DNA of 64,000 nt, from positions 6,487,501-6,551,500 of the forward strand of contig NZ_CP062252.1 in the NCBI RefSeq assembly GCF_014863605.1, read 5' to 3'. This DNA is from Pseudomonas allokribbensis. Lineage in GTDB: Bacteria > Pseudomonadota > Gammaproteobacteria > Pseudomonadales > Pseudomonadaceae. Below the pieces are notes generated by a model. The model did no database searches. It was not told where the DNA came from and worked only from the letters and a program-made list of their open reading frames with translations. Of the stretch, positions 1 through 8,799 are shown piece after piece. How positions within the stretch are numbered: position 1 is the first letter of the stretch; the number at the start of each line of letters is the position of its first letter. A program made the position numbers and the translations under genes.

Positions 1-736
1 CAAACGCCGCCACCAGACTGTCGCCGAGCAGCACCCGCGCCAGGAACAGGCCGGACGTCAGATCGCCCACACCGACCGGCTGACGTGGGAACGCCAGAAG
101 CGGACGACGCAGGTGCCAACTGCCCTCGGCCGTCACCAGCAGCATCTCGAAGCCATCCGCCGGTTTCCCCGGGTAATCCAGATGCTTGACCAGCACCGCT
201 TTCGGCCCGCGCGCCAGCAGCGCGCGCGCCATCGCCAGGCAATCGAACAGCGACTGCGGCTTGCGCCCGGAGAAGCTGTCCAGCTCGAGCTGGTTCGGGC
301 ACATGAAGTCAGCCACCGCTGCGGCTTCGTCGAGCAGGAAGTCGCTGACTTCGGCCGGCACGCTGCAACCTTTCTCCGGATGACCCATCACCGGGTCGCA
401 CAGGTACAGGGCTTTCGGATTGACCGCTTTGATCCGCTCGATGCCACTGAGAATCGCCCGGCCCTGCGCCGCACTGCCGAGATAACCGGACAGCACCGCG
501 TCGCAATTGCCCAATTCACCGATGGCGGCGATACCTTCAACCAGTTCCGGGATCCGCTGCGGTGCCAGCACTTCCCCGGCCCACTGGCCGTATTGGGTGT
601 GGTTGGAAAACTGCACGGTGTTGAGCGGCCAGACATTGACCCCGACCCGCTGCATCGGAAAAACCGCAGCGCTGTTGCCGGCGTGGCCGAACACCACATG
701 GGACTGGATGGCGAGCAGATGAGGCGTACGTTTCAT
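1..736 (-). CDS. pdxY: Pyridoxal kinase PdxY, C-terminus cut off by window edge
   Basis: Salvage kinase that phosphorylates pyridoxal to pyridoxal 5'-phosphate in the cytosol. The minus-strand frame reads [20 protein letters not shown] at the start, the typical PdxY/PdxK N-terminus, and stays open to base 1. About 245 of the usual ~290 residues are present. Near the visible end (about residues 220-228) is [10 protein letters not shown], the ribokinase-fold anion-hole/catalytic Asp motif. ATG at 734-736 is the start. The gene is divergent from the DUF3301 gene at 854, with a 117-nt shared upstream region. Family assignment is firm; the missing C-terminus cannot be judged. Confidence 0.93.
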   Translation of the reverse strand, partial: MKRTPHLLAIQSHVVFGHAGNSAAVFPMQRVGVNVWPLNTVQFSNHTQYGQWAGEVLAPQRIPELVEGIAAIGELGNCDAVLSGYLGSAAQGRAILSGIERIKAVNPKALYLCDPVMGHPEKGCSVPAEVSDFLLDEAAAVADFMCPNQLELDSFSGRKPQSLFDCLAMARALLARGPKAVLVKHLDYPGKPADGFEMLLVTAEGSWHLRRPLLAFPRQPVGVGDLTSGLFLARVLLGDSLVAAF

Positions 737-853
737 TCGGGTTTTTCCGTAAAACGATTGAAATTCAAGCCGCGCAGTATGCGACGAAACGCAGCCTGTA
801 CGACAGACCGGCGACGCAGTTAAGCTGATGCCAACTTTTGGAGTTTCTTGTTG

Positions 854-1267
854 ATGCTGACCCTGGAAAACATTTTCGTGCTGATGCTGTTCGCCGTTGC
901 CGGCGCGTGGCTGTGGCACAACCACGGCCTGCGTGAGCGGGCGCTGGAACGGGTCAAGCAGCATTGCGTGAATGTCGGCGTCGAACTGCTCGACGGCAAC
1001 GTGGCGCTGAAGAAGATCGGTTTCATCAAGGATGCCAGTGGCCGTCGACGTCTGGCCCGGGTCTACAACTTCGAGTTCACCGTGACCGGCGAAACCCGTC
1101 ACAACGGTACCATCACCCAGTTCGGCCCCCACAGCGCTCAGATCGAACTGGCGCCCTACCCGGCACCGTTCGACGACACCCCACCGGTGGTGGAAGTGGC
1201 CAAGCCGACCGCGCAAGTGATCGAGCTGAGCCAGTGGCGCCAGGAACACACCAAGTGGAAGCCTTGA
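854..1267 (+). CDS. DUF3301 family membrane-anchored protein
   Basis: Short protein (137 aa) of unknown function. One hydrophobic segment lies at about residues 3-19 ([17 protein letters not shown]), followed by a soluble part rich in Arg/Lys and the motif [11 protein letters not shown]. This is typical of DUF3301 proteins, which I recognise by overall pattern only. ATG 854 is preferred over two in-frame TTG codons at 848 and 851 because a GGAG at 840-843 is 10 nt upstream. It ends one base before the convergent CobW gene, so the two transcripts share their 3' ends. Confidence 0.75.
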   Translation: MLTLENIFVLMLFAVAGAWLWHNHGLRERALERVKQHCVNVGVELLDGNVALKKIGFIKDASGRRRLARVYNFEFTVTGETRHNGTITQFGPHSAQIELAPYPAPFDDTPPVVEVAKPTAQVIELSQWRQEHTKWKP

Positions 1268-1268
1268 G

Positions 1269-2240
1269 TCAGGCCGCTTGAATCCGACAGCCGGCCAATC
1301 CTGCCTGCAACTCGTCGATCGCCTGCGGCTGGTCGAAAATCAGCTCGATCCGTGAATCCTTGCGCCACTCACTAGGCTGCCAGTCCAGTTTGGTGTTATC
1401 CAGCGCATTGGCTGACCGCCAGTCGTCCTGGCTGTGGATAACCAGCTTCGCCCGGCGCCAGTGCAGAGATTCCAGCCACTGAGTGATGCGAATCACGTCA
1501 AACGTCTGGCTTGGGTGCCAGCGCCAGCCGATGCTCCAACCGCCCTCCTGCGCCTGACTCAGGCAAATCGGTAAAGCCGGATCGCTCCAGACGGCCGGCA
1601 TCTGCGCCAGCCCCTTGGGCACGATCAACTTATCCACACCCGCTTGCGCTTGAGCTGTCACACCCGGTAATTCGCTCAGGGGCAACGACGCCTGTTGTGT
1701 CCAGATCAGCCTGACCGGCGGTAGCTGGCGGACGATCAGCTCACGCTCGGATTCATCGAGGCTTTCTGCCTTGTTCAACACCAGCAGGCCGGCATTCGGG
1801 ATCGCCTCCTGTTGAGCCGGAGGCAGTGTCTTGCCCGCCACCAGTGCCTGGGCGTCCAGCACCAGAACGCAGGGCTGAACGGCGAGAACGCCTTGCCATG
1901 GCGCCTCGCTCAGTTGTTGCAGCAACTGCACCGGATGCCCCAATCCGGAAGGCTCGATGAACAGGCGATCCGGCTGAGACTTGCGCAATAAACGTCCCAG
2001 CCCGATCTGAAACGGCGCACTGTTCACGCAACACAAACAGCCCCCGGCCACTTCGCCCAGTGCGATACCATCGGCGTCCCGGGTCAACAGCGCAGCGTCG
2101 AGGCCGATCTGGCCGAACTCGTTGATCAGCACCGCCCAGCGCTCACCGGCCGGTCGCTGCGCCATGAGCTGGCGGATCAGGCTGGTCTTGCCGGCGCCCA
2201 AGGGGCCTGCGATGACGTGGGTGGGAATGTTCTGCAACAT
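1269..2240 (-). CDS. CobW/COG0523-family GTPase (second paralogue)
   Basis: Nucleotide-dependent metal chaperone family protein, 323 aa. It has a P-loop at residues 12-20 (GPLGAGKTS), the family CxCC zinc-binding motif at 68-71 (GCLCC) and a degenerate guanine-specificity motif (LVLNKAE). The C-terminal region is shorter and diverges from ZigA at 3277. Start chosen at 2240 (MLQNIPTHV) because upstream extension would run into the divergent gene at 2266. It lies in the same direction as zigA and DUF1826 but is separated from them by an opposite-strand gene. Context suggests a role in zinc delivery during starvation; substrate and client are unknown. Confidence 0.85.
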   Translation of the reverse strand: MLQNIPTHVIAGPLGAGKTSLIRQLMAQRPAGERWAVLINEFGQIGLDAALLTRDADGIALGEVAGGCLCCVNSAPFQIGLGRLLRKSQPDRLFIEPSGLGHPVQLLQQLSEAPWQGVLAVQPCVLVLDAQALVAGKTLPPAQQEAIPNAGLLVLNKAESLDESERELIVRQLPPVRLIWTQQASLPLSELPGVTAQAQAGVDKLIVPKGLAQMPAVWSDPALPICLSQAQEGGWSIGWRWHPSQTFDVIRITQWLESLHWRRAKLVIHSQDDWRSANALDNTKLDWQPSEWRKDSRIELIFDQPQAIDELQAGLAGCRIQAA

Positions 2241-2265
2241 GATCAAGGTTTTCTGGAGGTCGGGA

Positions 2266-2622
2266 ATGCGGTGGATGGGATGGTCGTTGCTGTTGGCGTT
2301 GGTGTCGGGCGAAGCACTGGCCCAGGCCTGTGTGGTGCACAGCCAGGCGGAACGCCTCGACGTGAAGGTCTGCCAGCAGAACCGCAACATCCCGGAGAAA
2401 CTGTTCAATGACGGCTTCTGCAAACCCACTCTGGCGGGGCAGACAGTCGACGTGCAGTACGTCGATCAGTGCCCAACCGGGGCTTTTGGCGTGTGCAGCA
2501 ACGCGCAAGTCGCCAATATGCCTTATCGCCAGGATATCCACTATTACGGCGTGCCCACCGATGCGGCCTATTTGAAGCCGTACTGCGAAAGCCAGAGCCA
2601 GGGCAACTGGCTCAAGCCTTGA
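2266..2622 (+). CDS. Small secreted cysteine-containing protein, unknown function
   Basis: 118-aa protein with a clear Sec signal peptide (MRWMGWSLLLALVSGEALA, cleavage before QACVV). The mature domain has six cysteines, so it is probably a disulphide-bonded periplasmic protein. ATG 2266 is chosen over ATG 2239 because GGAGG at 2255-2259 is 6 nt upstream and the signal peptide starts cleanly there. It is transcribed opposite to its neighbours, between the CobW-type GTPase and DUF1826 genes. I do not recognise the family. Length and secretion signal make it a credible gene. Confidence 0.72.
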   Translation: MRWMGWSLLLALVSGEALAQACVVHSQAERLDVKVCQQNRNIPEKLFNDGFCKPTLAGQTVDVQYVDQCPTGAFGVCSNAQVANMPYRQDIHYYGVPTDAAYLKPYCESQSQGNWLKP

Positions 2623-2626
2623 GGCA

Positions 2627-3277
2627 TCAGCCCAGCCAGTCGAGGGTCAGCATCAGACGCCGTTCACCCGAAGCCGATTGCGGAGAACGATGGATCAGGC
2701 CGAAACCTTCGTTGCCGTGCCACTTTTCTCCTTTGAGCAGCGCCACTTCGCCGCTGACCAGTTGCTGAATCCGCGATTTTTCCTGCGGTTCGGCGAGTGG
2801 TTTTCCCAGTTGCCGGCGATCCATTTCCCCTTCCTTCAGCCACTCGCTGCCAATACCGGCGTAGGTGGTAATCAGCCGGACAGGCACATGATCAACGTGA
2901 AAACGCGGGCACATCGCCTTGTCCAGCACACGCAAGCGCAGGCCGATCCGCCGTGCCCCGAGCAGGCAGGCGAAGGCGCCGACCAGCCATTTCAGGTCGG
3001 CGATAAAACCTTCGTAGCCTTCCAGATCACGGAATCCACTGGCCAGGCCAGTGAGGTCCGGTTCGGTGTCTTCGTCGTGTAATTCGAGGCTCAGCGCTTC
3101 GGCGTAGGGCTCATCCAATGACAGCAACAATCTCGCGAAATCGGCGACATGCAGCGGAAGCTGCCGCTGCCAGACGGCAAGGTTGATTTCATCTTCCAGG
3201 ATGCTCGCCAGCGCTTGTGGGGTCGGGCCGAGGACTTGCTGACGCGTTCTGTTTTGCAACGGTTTGAGGGCAAGCAT
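2627..3277 (-). CDS. DUF1826 domain protein
   Basis: 216-aa cytosolic protein of unknown function, recognised as DUF1826 from its overall sequence and its place directly after zigA. The motif CPRFHVDHVPVR (about residues 123-134) places one Cys and two His close together and could bind metal; this is inference. Its ATG overlaps the zigA stop codon by one base (TGATG), so translation is coupled. An in-frame GTG at 3280 is possible but less likely. In other pseudomonads this gene accompanies zinc-starvation genes, and the Zur box at 4614 probably controls it through zigA. Confidence 0.8.
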   Translation of the reverse strand: MLALKPLQNRTRQQVLGPTPQALASILEDEINLAVWQRQLPLHVADFARLLLSLDEPYAEALSLELHDEDTEPDLTGLASGFRDLEGYEGFIADLKWLVGAFACLLGARRIGLRLRVLDKAMCPRFHVDHVPVRLITTYAGIGSEWLKEGEMDRRQLGKPLAEPQEKSRIQQLVSGEVALLKGEKWHGNEGFGLIHRSPQSASGERRLMLTLDWLG

Positions 3278-4482
3278 CACGCGGCCTCGTCATGCCAAGG
3301 GCCGAACGGATCGGCCAGTAATCGCCATCCTTCAACACCGAGCGCCATCTCGGCATCGGTGAGCAGGCAGTCATCCAGGGCTGACTTGAGTTGTGCGAAA
3401 TCGATGTTCTGGCCGATAAACACCAACTCCTGACGACAGTCTCCTACGCTGGCGGTCCAGTTTTCCATGATTGCAGCGGTGCTTTCCTGATCCTGTGGCC
3501 ACTGATTCTTTGGCACGAAGCGCCACCAGCGCCCGGCGAAACCGTGGCGCATCAAACCGCCCGCCTGGGACCAGCTGCCGGCATCCGTGGGTTTGCTCGC
3601 AAGCCAGAAGAAACCTTTCGAGCGCAGCAGCTTGCCGTTCAGCCAGGGCCGATCGATGAAGTCGAAAAAACGCTGAGGATGAAAGGGTCGACGCGCGCGG
3701 TAAGCCGTGGACGCGATGCCGTATTCCTCGGTTTCCGGCACATGCTCGCCACGCAATTCCCGTAGCCAGCCCGGGGCCGTTGCAGCCCTGTCGAAGTCGA
3801 AGCGGTGGGTGTTGAGGATCTTCTCGAGCGGCACTTCGCCCATCACCATCGGGATGATTTCGGCGTTAGCGTTGAGCCGCTTGAGGATCGCCATCAGCTC
3901 TTCCCGTTCGCTGCTGCTGATCAGATCGATCTTGCTGATCAACAGAACGTCGGCGAACTCGATCTGTTCGATCAACAGATCGGTGATCGAACGCTCATCT
4001 TCTTCTCCAAGAATTTCGCCACGGGAGGCCAGGCTTTCGGCGGCCTGGAAATCAGGCAGGAAATTCAGGCCGTCGACGACAGTGACCATAGTGTCGAGGC
4101 GAGCGATGTCCGCGAGGCTTTGGCCCTGCTCGTCGCGGAAGGTGAAGGTCTCGGCAATCGGCAGTGGCTCGGAAATGCCGGTGGATTCGATCAGCAGATA
4201 ATCGAATCGACCTTCCCGGGCCAGTTTGGCGACCTCCTCCAGAAGGTCTTCGCGTAACGTACAGCAGATACAGCCGTTGCTCATTTCCACGAGTTTTTCT
4301 TCTGCGCGGTTCAGGTCGACATCACGCTGAACTTCGCTGCCATCAATGTTGATTTCGCTCATATCATTGACGATCACCGCCACACGCAGATCGTCTCTGT
4401 TACGTAGTACGTAATTCAAAAGTGTACTTTTTCCGGCGCCAAGAAAGCCGGATAAAACGGTCACGGGAAGCGGGGAAGACAT
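3277..4482 (-). CDS. zigA: Zinc metallochaperone GTPase ZigA (COG0523)
   Basis: 401-aa CobW/YjiA-type GTPase induced by zinc starvation in several bacteria, proposed to deliver zinc to apo-enzymes. Visible features: P-loop GFLGAGKST at 12-20, CxCC metal motif at 71-74 (GCICC), ESTGISEP switch region, SKID guanine motif near residue 183, and a CobW C-terminal domain from about 260. ATG 4482 has GAGG about 8 nt upstream. First gene of a minus-strand unit with DUF1826. A Zur box lies 132 nt upstream. The name rests on similarity to ZigA-type proteins and zinc-gene context. Confidence 0.9.
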   Translation of the reverse strand: MSSPLPVTVLSGFLGAGKSTLLNYVLRNRDDLRVAVIVNDMSEINIDGSEVQRDVDLNRAEEKLVEMSNGCICCTLREDLLEEVAKLAREGRFDYLLIESTGISEPLPIAETFTFRDEQGQSLADIARLDTMVTVVDGLNFLPDFQAAESLASRGEILGEEDERSITDLLIEQIEFADVLLISKIDLISSSEREELMAILKRLNANAEIIPMVMGEVPLEKILNTHRFDFDRAATAPGWLRELRGEHVPETEEYGIASTAYRARRPFHPQRFFDFIDRPWLNGKLLRSKGFFWLASKPTDAGSWSQAGGLMRHGFAGRWWRFVPKNQWPQDQESTAAIMENWTASVGDCRQELVFIGQNIDFAQLKSALDDCLLTDAEMALGVEGWRLLADPFGPWHDEAA

Positions 4483-4613
4483 GGGGTAAACCTCATCAAA
4501 CGGTAGCTAAACGCAGGAAACGCTCTCGGCGGCAGGCGTTCTTGGGCTTCGACGAGACCGTCAGAGAAGCAGACGCTTGAATACAGGAGCCACGGAAAGC
4601 CCGATTGAATTTA

Positions 4614-4628
4614 TGTTATAGTATAACA
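4614..4628. promoter_or_regulatory. Zur box 1 (zigA / 4707 intergenic)
   Basis: TGTTATAGTATAACA is a perfect 15-bp inverted repeat around a central G and matches the known gammaproteobacterial Zur core GTTAnnnnnTAAC. It lies in the 224-bp region between divergent zigA (start 4482) and the small secreted gene (start 4707). Zur with zinc should repress from here; zinc starvation should relieve repression. Confidence 0.85.
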
Positions 4629-4706
4629 ATATTAAAGATCCACTTTCTTCTTGCCGGAAATGACAAAGGGCTGGAAGCTGGAAACACTTCGCCCTTGAGC
4701 CGTCTC

Positions 4707-5080
4707 ATGAAACTGCGCTGAAATGCTCACTCCTCGGTCTCGCCTTGCTGGCCTTCGACGTATGGGCACAAGTCCCGGGGCTCGCTACCTGCACGCGCAG
4801 CGCTAACCTGCTGGCGTGTGTCGATGCCAATGGCAACGCCTATAGCGTCAACACCGCCGGCAAGACGATTTATTTGCGGGGTTTCGAGAAGATTGGCCAA
4901 CGTTACTGGGCGCAAACCAACAGCATTTACGGGCAACTGACGTTCTTCACCGGGATCGCTTCCGACGGCGAAGCCTGGGTCGGCTACAACCGCCGGGTGG
5001 GCTGGACGACGATCAACCGCTTCTCCAGCTCCGGCGGAAGCACCGGGAAGTTCACCTGCAGCCGACTCACAGGCTGCTAG
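4707..5080 (+). pseudogene. Small secreted protein with apparent 1-nt frameshift in its signal peptide
   Basis: The frame from 4718 to 5080 encodes a signal-peptide core (LKCSLLGLALLAFDVWA) followed by about 101 mature residues with four cysteines (QVPGLATCTRS... to TGC). No ATG exists in that frame; it is open only from a TGA at 4661. ATG AAA CTG CGC at 4707-4718 would supply the missing MKLR start but is one base out of phase and hits TGA at once. Inserting one base near 4718 gives MKLRLKCSLLGLALLA, a textbook signal peptide. So this is either a real frameshift, a sequencing error or an unusual CTG/TTG start. It sits 79 nt after Zur box 1 and is convergent with the amidase. Family not recognised. 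Confidence 0.55.
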
Positions 5081-6276
5081 ACACGCGCTTGTTGCTGCTC
5101 CTGCTGCCAGGCGATATAGCTGTCGGTCGGTGGGTTTTTCTGGAAATAGCGCTGCAACCCTTCAAACAATCCATCAGCCACCGCTTGCTGATGGCGTGCC
5201 GTGACCAGCCGCTGACTGTCCCGCGCGTTAGAAATGAACCCGGTTTCCACCAAAATCGACGGCACATCGGGTGACTTCAGCACCGCAAATCCTGCTTGTT
5301 CCACACGCTTTTGATGCAGCGTGGTGATGCCCGCCAGACTCCCCAACACCGTGCTGCCCAACTGCAAACTGGCGGCGATCGTGGCGTTCATCGACATATC
5401 GAGGATGACCCCGGCGAGCATCGGGTCCTTGTCCTTCAGATTCAGCAGGCTGGTTGCACCGAGCAGATCTGCGCCGTTTTCCCGCTGCGCCATGAAGCGC
5501 GCAGTGGCCGACGTCGCGCCACCTTCAGACAAGCAATACACAGATGCGCCAGAAGCGGTCAGGCGCGGTGCGGCATCCGCGTGCACCGAAATGAACATAT
5601 CGGCCTTGTGCTGACGGGCAATATCAACGCGCTTGCGCAGCGGCACAAAGAAGTCGTCATTGCGTACAAGCTTCACATCGAAACCTTTTTCCCGCTTCAA
5701 CCGCCGTGCCAGCAGCTGTGAAATCGAGAGCACAACGTCCTTTTCTCGCTCGCCTTTTGCACCGACTGCACCAGGGTCTTTACCGCCATGACCAGGGTCG
5801 ACCACGACAATAATGTCTCGTTTTGGATGATTGGTTTTCCCGGGTGTTTCACGTGGAACGCTCGGCGTTGCCACTTTTGAATCGCTCAAAAGATCCAGAA
5901 CCAGGCGATGCCCCTGCCCATCCTGAGGCGCCAGCAAGAAGGTATTGAGCTGAACCGGACCACTCAAATCCAGAACGATTCGGGTATCACCCTTACCAAA
6001 GTGCCCGGAGCGGATGCTGCGAATAACCGTTTCGCTGAGCGCCAATTGACTGAAATCGCCACTCAAACTGGCACCACTCAGGTCGATGATCAGACGATCT
6101 GGTGCACTCAGTGTGAACGTCTTGTAGCTCACTGGCCCGCTCAAATCGAAGACCAACCGAAGCTTGTCATCCGAACGCCAGAGGCGTGCATCGCGAATTT
6201 GTGTGGCGCTGACACTGAAAGGAAAAGCCAAAGCAGCGCTGGCCAACATCAGGTTAAGCAAATGGCGTCTGTGCAT
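5077..6276 (-). CDS. amiA: N-acetylmuramoyl-L-alanine amidase (AmiA/AmiC type)
   Basis: Periplasmic zinc hydrolase that cleaves the MurNAc-L-Ala bond of peptidoglycan. 399 aa: signal peptide 1-24 (SVSA before TQIRD), AMIN targeting domain about 26-130, Amidase_3 catalytic domain about 155-380. Zinc and catalytic motifs are visible: DPGHGGKD, GEREKDV (Glu), SVHADA and VETGFIS. No LysM domain at the C-terminus. It is divergent from folE2 across Zur box 2, whose centre is 47 nt from its ATG. A zinc-starvation paralogue of the housekeeping amidase is the likely role; the symbol follows the similarly placed gene in other pseudomonads. Confidence 0.88.
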   Translation of the reverse strand: MHRRHLLNLMLASAALAFPFSVSATQIRDARLWRSDDKLRLVFDLSGPVSYKTFTLSAPDRLIIDLSGASLSGDFSQLALSETVIRSIRSGHFGKGDTRIVLDLSGPVQLNTFLLAPQDGQGHRLVLDLLSDSKVATPSVPRETPGKTNHPKRDIIVVVDPGHGGKDPGAVGAKGEREKDVVLSISQLLARRLKREKGFDVKLVRNDDFFVPLRKRVDIARQHKADMFISVHADAAPRLTASGASVYCLSEGGATSATARFMAQRENGADLLGATSLLNLKDKDPMLAGVILDMSMNATIAASLQLGSTVLGSLAGITTLHQKRVEQAGFAVLKSPDVPSILVETGFISNARDSQRLVTARHQQAVADGLFEGLQRYFQKNPPTDSYIAWQQEQQQARV

Positions 6277-6315
6277 ATGAAAGCCCGTTCATGAAAAAGG
6301 CATCGTGATTTGAAT

Positions 6316-6330
6316 TGTTATAATGTAACA
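6316..6330. promoter_or_regulatory. Zur box 2 (amidase / folE2 intergenic)
   Basis: TGTTATAATGTAACA fits GTTAnnnnnTAAC with one mismatch in the dyad, and TTTGAA/AATTCAA flanks extend the symmetry. It lies between the amidase ATG (6276) and the folE2 ATG (6361), so one operator can control both directions. Confidence 0.85.
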
Positions 6331-6360
6331 TCAAATTCAATCAACACGATGGTACTGAAC

Positions 6361-7257
6361 ATGAATGCGCTGACGCTGCCGGATATCGCCGCGCAAGCTG
6401 CCCGCCAAGCTTTGCCGCTTGATTGGGTGGGAATGCGTGGCATCGCTCTACCTGTCTTTATCGAGGGCCAACGCCTGGCAGCAAAAGCCGATGCGGGTGT
6501 CAGCCTCGATGACGGCGAAGCCCGTGGCATTCACATGTCACGGTTGTATCTGGCGCTGGAAAGGCTGGAACAACAGAACCTCACTCCCGCACTTCTGCAC
6601 CAGGTTTTGCAGCGTTTTCTCGACAGCCATGAAGGCCTGGCCAACAGCGCCTATTTGAATATCCATACGGATTTGCTGCTCAGAAGGCCCGCATTGGTCA
6701 GCCCATTGGCAGGATGGAAAACCTATCCGGTGACCATTGCAGCCACTCTGAAAAACACAGTGTTCCACGTGGAACTGAAAATCGAGGTGGCCTATTCCTC
6801 GACTTGCCCCTGCTCTGCCGCTCTGGCGAGGCAATTGATCCAGCAGCAATTCGTCGACGATTTCGCCAACAAGCCGTTGCAACATGCCGAGGTTCTGGCC
6901 TGGCTGGGCTCGACACAGGGGATCGTCGCAACACCCCACAGCCAACGCAGCACCGCACAACTGCATCTGCACCTGGATGAATTCGTCGATGGTTTGCCGC
7001 TGACCTCGACCATCAACGATGCCGAAGCGGCCCTCGGCACCGCCGTGCAAACCGCAGTGAAACGCGCCGACGAACAAGCCTTCGCCCTCGCCAATGGCCA
7101 GAACCTGATGTTCTGCGAAGACGCCGCGCGCCGCCTGAATCTGGCGCTGCGTCGCTCACCCGGCATCCGCGAATTCCACCTATGCGTGATCCACGCCGAA
7201 AGCCTCCACGCCCACGATGCGGTCGCCGAAAGTCACTGGCGCCGGGAGACCGCATGA
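6361..7257 (+). CDS. folE2: GTP cyclohydrolase I type 2 (zinc-independent FolE2)
   Basis: Converts GTP to dihydroneopterin triphosphate, the first step of folate biosynthesis, without needing zinc; replaces FolE during zinc starvation. 298 aa from ATG 6361 (MNALTLPDIAAQ), the usual FolE2 length. The STCPCS motif at about 147-152 carries the family's conserved metal-binding cysteine, and LVSPLAGWKTYPV plus the C-terminal MFCEDAARRL region are typical. ATG 6349 is an alternative start. It opens a plus-strand operon: it overlaps the next gene by 4 nt (ATGA). Zur box 2 is 38 nt upstream. Confidence 0.93.
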   Translation: MNALTLPDIAAQAARQALPLDWVGMRGIALPVFIEGQRLAAKADAGVSLDDGEARGIHMSRLYLALERLEQQNLTPALLHQVLQRFLDSHEGLANSAYLNIHTDLLLRRPALVSPLAGWKTYPVTIAATLKNTVFHVELKIEVAYSSTCPCSAALARQLIQQQFVDDFANKPLQHAEVLAWLGSTQGIVATPHSQRSTAQLHLHLDEFVDGLPLTSTINDAEAALGTAVQTAVKRADEQAFALANGQNLMFCEDAARRLNLALRRSPGIREFHLCVIHAESLHAHDAVAESHWRRETA

Positions 7258-7922
7258 TTCGATTCCAGTCCTTGAGTTGGGGATCACCCGGCCAACCCCT
7301 CACTCCACCCCTGAGCCTTCAATTGGAACGCGGCAGCCTGACCGCCATCATCGGTGTCAACGGCAGCGGCAAAAGCAGCCTGCTGAAAGTCATCGCCGGA
7401 CTGCAGAGACCTTTGGCCGGCGCCGTTGCATTAGGCGTCCCTCGCCAAAGCGGCTTGTCATTCCTCCCTCAGCAACAGCACCTGGACCGACAATTCCCGA
7501 TCAGTCTTCAGGAATTGGTAGCCGCCGGTTTCTGGGGGCGTCGACTGTCAACGCAATTGCGCGCACAACGCCTCACCCAGGCACTTGAAGATTGGCACTT
7601 GAGTGGCCTTGAACAGCGCCCGTTGATGGCCCTCTCCGGCGGTGAACTGCAACGCGCCCTGCTCGCTCGCCTGAGTCTCGCCGACACGCCTTTGCTGCTG
7701 CTCGACGAACCCCATGCCGCTCTCGATGAACTGGGTCAGGCATTGCTCTGGCAACACCTGCATACCTGGCATGCGCAAGGCCGGACACTGGTCATGGTGG
7801 GCCACGACCTCGCCGCTGTCCGCCAACACATTCCACAAACGCTGCTGATCAAACACAGCGGCTGCGTGTTCGGTCCCAGTGTCGAACTGATCCAGCAAAC
7901 ACCCAATGTACAGGTGGCCTGA
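7254..7922 (+). CDS. Zinc/manganese-type ABC transporter ATPase (ZnuC-like)
   Basis: 222-aa ATP-binding subunit. Walker A GVNGSGKSS at 34-42, Q-loop FLPQQQ, signature ALSGGELQRALLARL, Walker B LLLLDEP and the switch His in MVGHDL are all present. It is short and lacks the C-terminal extension of housekeeping ZnuC. The ATG overlaps the folE2 stop and its own stop overlaps the permease start, so all three are translationally coupled. With the next two genes it forms a cluster-9 metal importer; zinc is the likely substrate from the Zur operon context. Confidence 0.88.
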   Translation: MIRFQSLSWGSPGQPLTPPLSLQLERGSLTAIIGVNGSGKSSLLKVIAGLQRPLAGAVALGVPRQSGLSFLPQQQHLDRQFPISLQELVAAGFWGRRLSTQLRAQRLTQALEDWHLSGLEQRPLMALSGGELQRALLARLSLADTPLLLLDEPHAALDELGQALLWQHLHTWHAQGRTLVMVGHDLAAVRQHIPQTLLIKHSGCVFGPSVELIQQTPNVQVA

Positions 7923-8788
7923 TGCACGCCGCCGCGCATTTCTGGCAACCGTTCCTTGAGTTCGTGTTCATGCGCCGAGCACTGCTCGGCGGTTTGCTGC
8001 TGGCGTGCAGCACTGCGCCATTGGGCGTGTTCCTGATCCTGCGACGCATGAGCCTGATCGGCGATGCCGTCGCCCACGGCATCCTTCCCGGTGCCGCGCT
8101 CGGCTTCTGGTTTGCCGGCCTGAGTCTTCCCGCGCTGACCCTCGGCGGCCTCGGTGCCGGCCTGAGCATGGCCGGACTCGCCGCGTGGATCACCCGTCGC
8201 ACAGGCCTGCGCGAGGATGCCAGCCTCGCGGCCATCTACCCGATCTCCCTGGCCAGCGGCGTGTTGATTCTGGGTATCGCCGGCAAACGTCTCGACCTGC
8301 TGCACTTGCTGTTCGGCTCGGCACTGGCGGTCGACGGACCGACCCTCAACGGCATGTTGGGCGTTTCGCTGCTGAGTCTGATTGCCATGGCGCTGATCTA
8401 CCGCCCGCTTCTGCTCGACACTCTCGATCCACTGTTCCTGCGCACCGTCAGCCGACTCGGCCCGATCGCCCACGGCGTGTTCCTGACTCTGGTGGTGCTC
8501 AACCTGGTCATCGGTTTTCAGGCCATCGGTGCGCTGATGGTAGTCGGACTGATGATGCTGCCCGCCGCCGCTTCACGCTTCTGGAGCCGGCGCCTGCCAA
8601 TCCTGATCGCCATCGCCGCAGTCATCGGTTGCCTGTCGGTGTGGCTCGGTCTGTTGCTGTCGTTCTACTACTCGCTGCCCAGCGGTCCGGCCATCGTGCT
8701 GGTCGCGGGCATCGGTTACCTGTTGTCCGTCGTGCTCGGGCCGGTACACGGCCTGCTGCGCCGCCCGCCCTTGCTCACATCCCAATGA
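7922..8788 (+). CDS. Metal ABC transporter permease (ZnuB-like)
   Basis: 288-aa polytopic inner-membrane protein of the ZnuB/MntB family. About eight hydrophobic segments are visible, and LRRMSLIGDAVAHGILPGAA is the conserved cytoplasmic/membrane motif of this family. Start ATG 7922 overlaps the ATPase stop (TGATG), and the stop is next to the binding-protein start. It pairs with the ATPase at 7254 and the periplasmic protein at 8800. Confidence 0.9.
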   Translation: MHAAAHFWQPFLEFVFMRRALLGGLLLACSTAPLGVFLILRRMSLIGDAVAHGILPGAALGFWFAGLSLPALTLGGLGAGLSMAGLAAWITRRTGLREDASLAAIYPISLASGVLILGIAGKRLDLLHLLFGSALAVDGPTLNGMLGVSLLSLIAMALIYRPLLLDTLDPLFLRTVSRLGPIAHGVFLTLVVLNLVIGFQAIGALMVVGLMMLPAAASRFWSRRLPILIAIAAVIGCLSVWLGLLLSFYYSLPSGPAIVLVAGIGYLLSVVLGPVHGLLRRPPLLTSQ

Positions 8789-8799
8789 GGTGTTTCCCG

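Noticed and set aside
4605..4627. TTGAAT and TATAAC as -35 and -10 of a promoter over Zur box 1
   Set aside because: Spacing of 11 bp is too short for a sigma-70 promoter.
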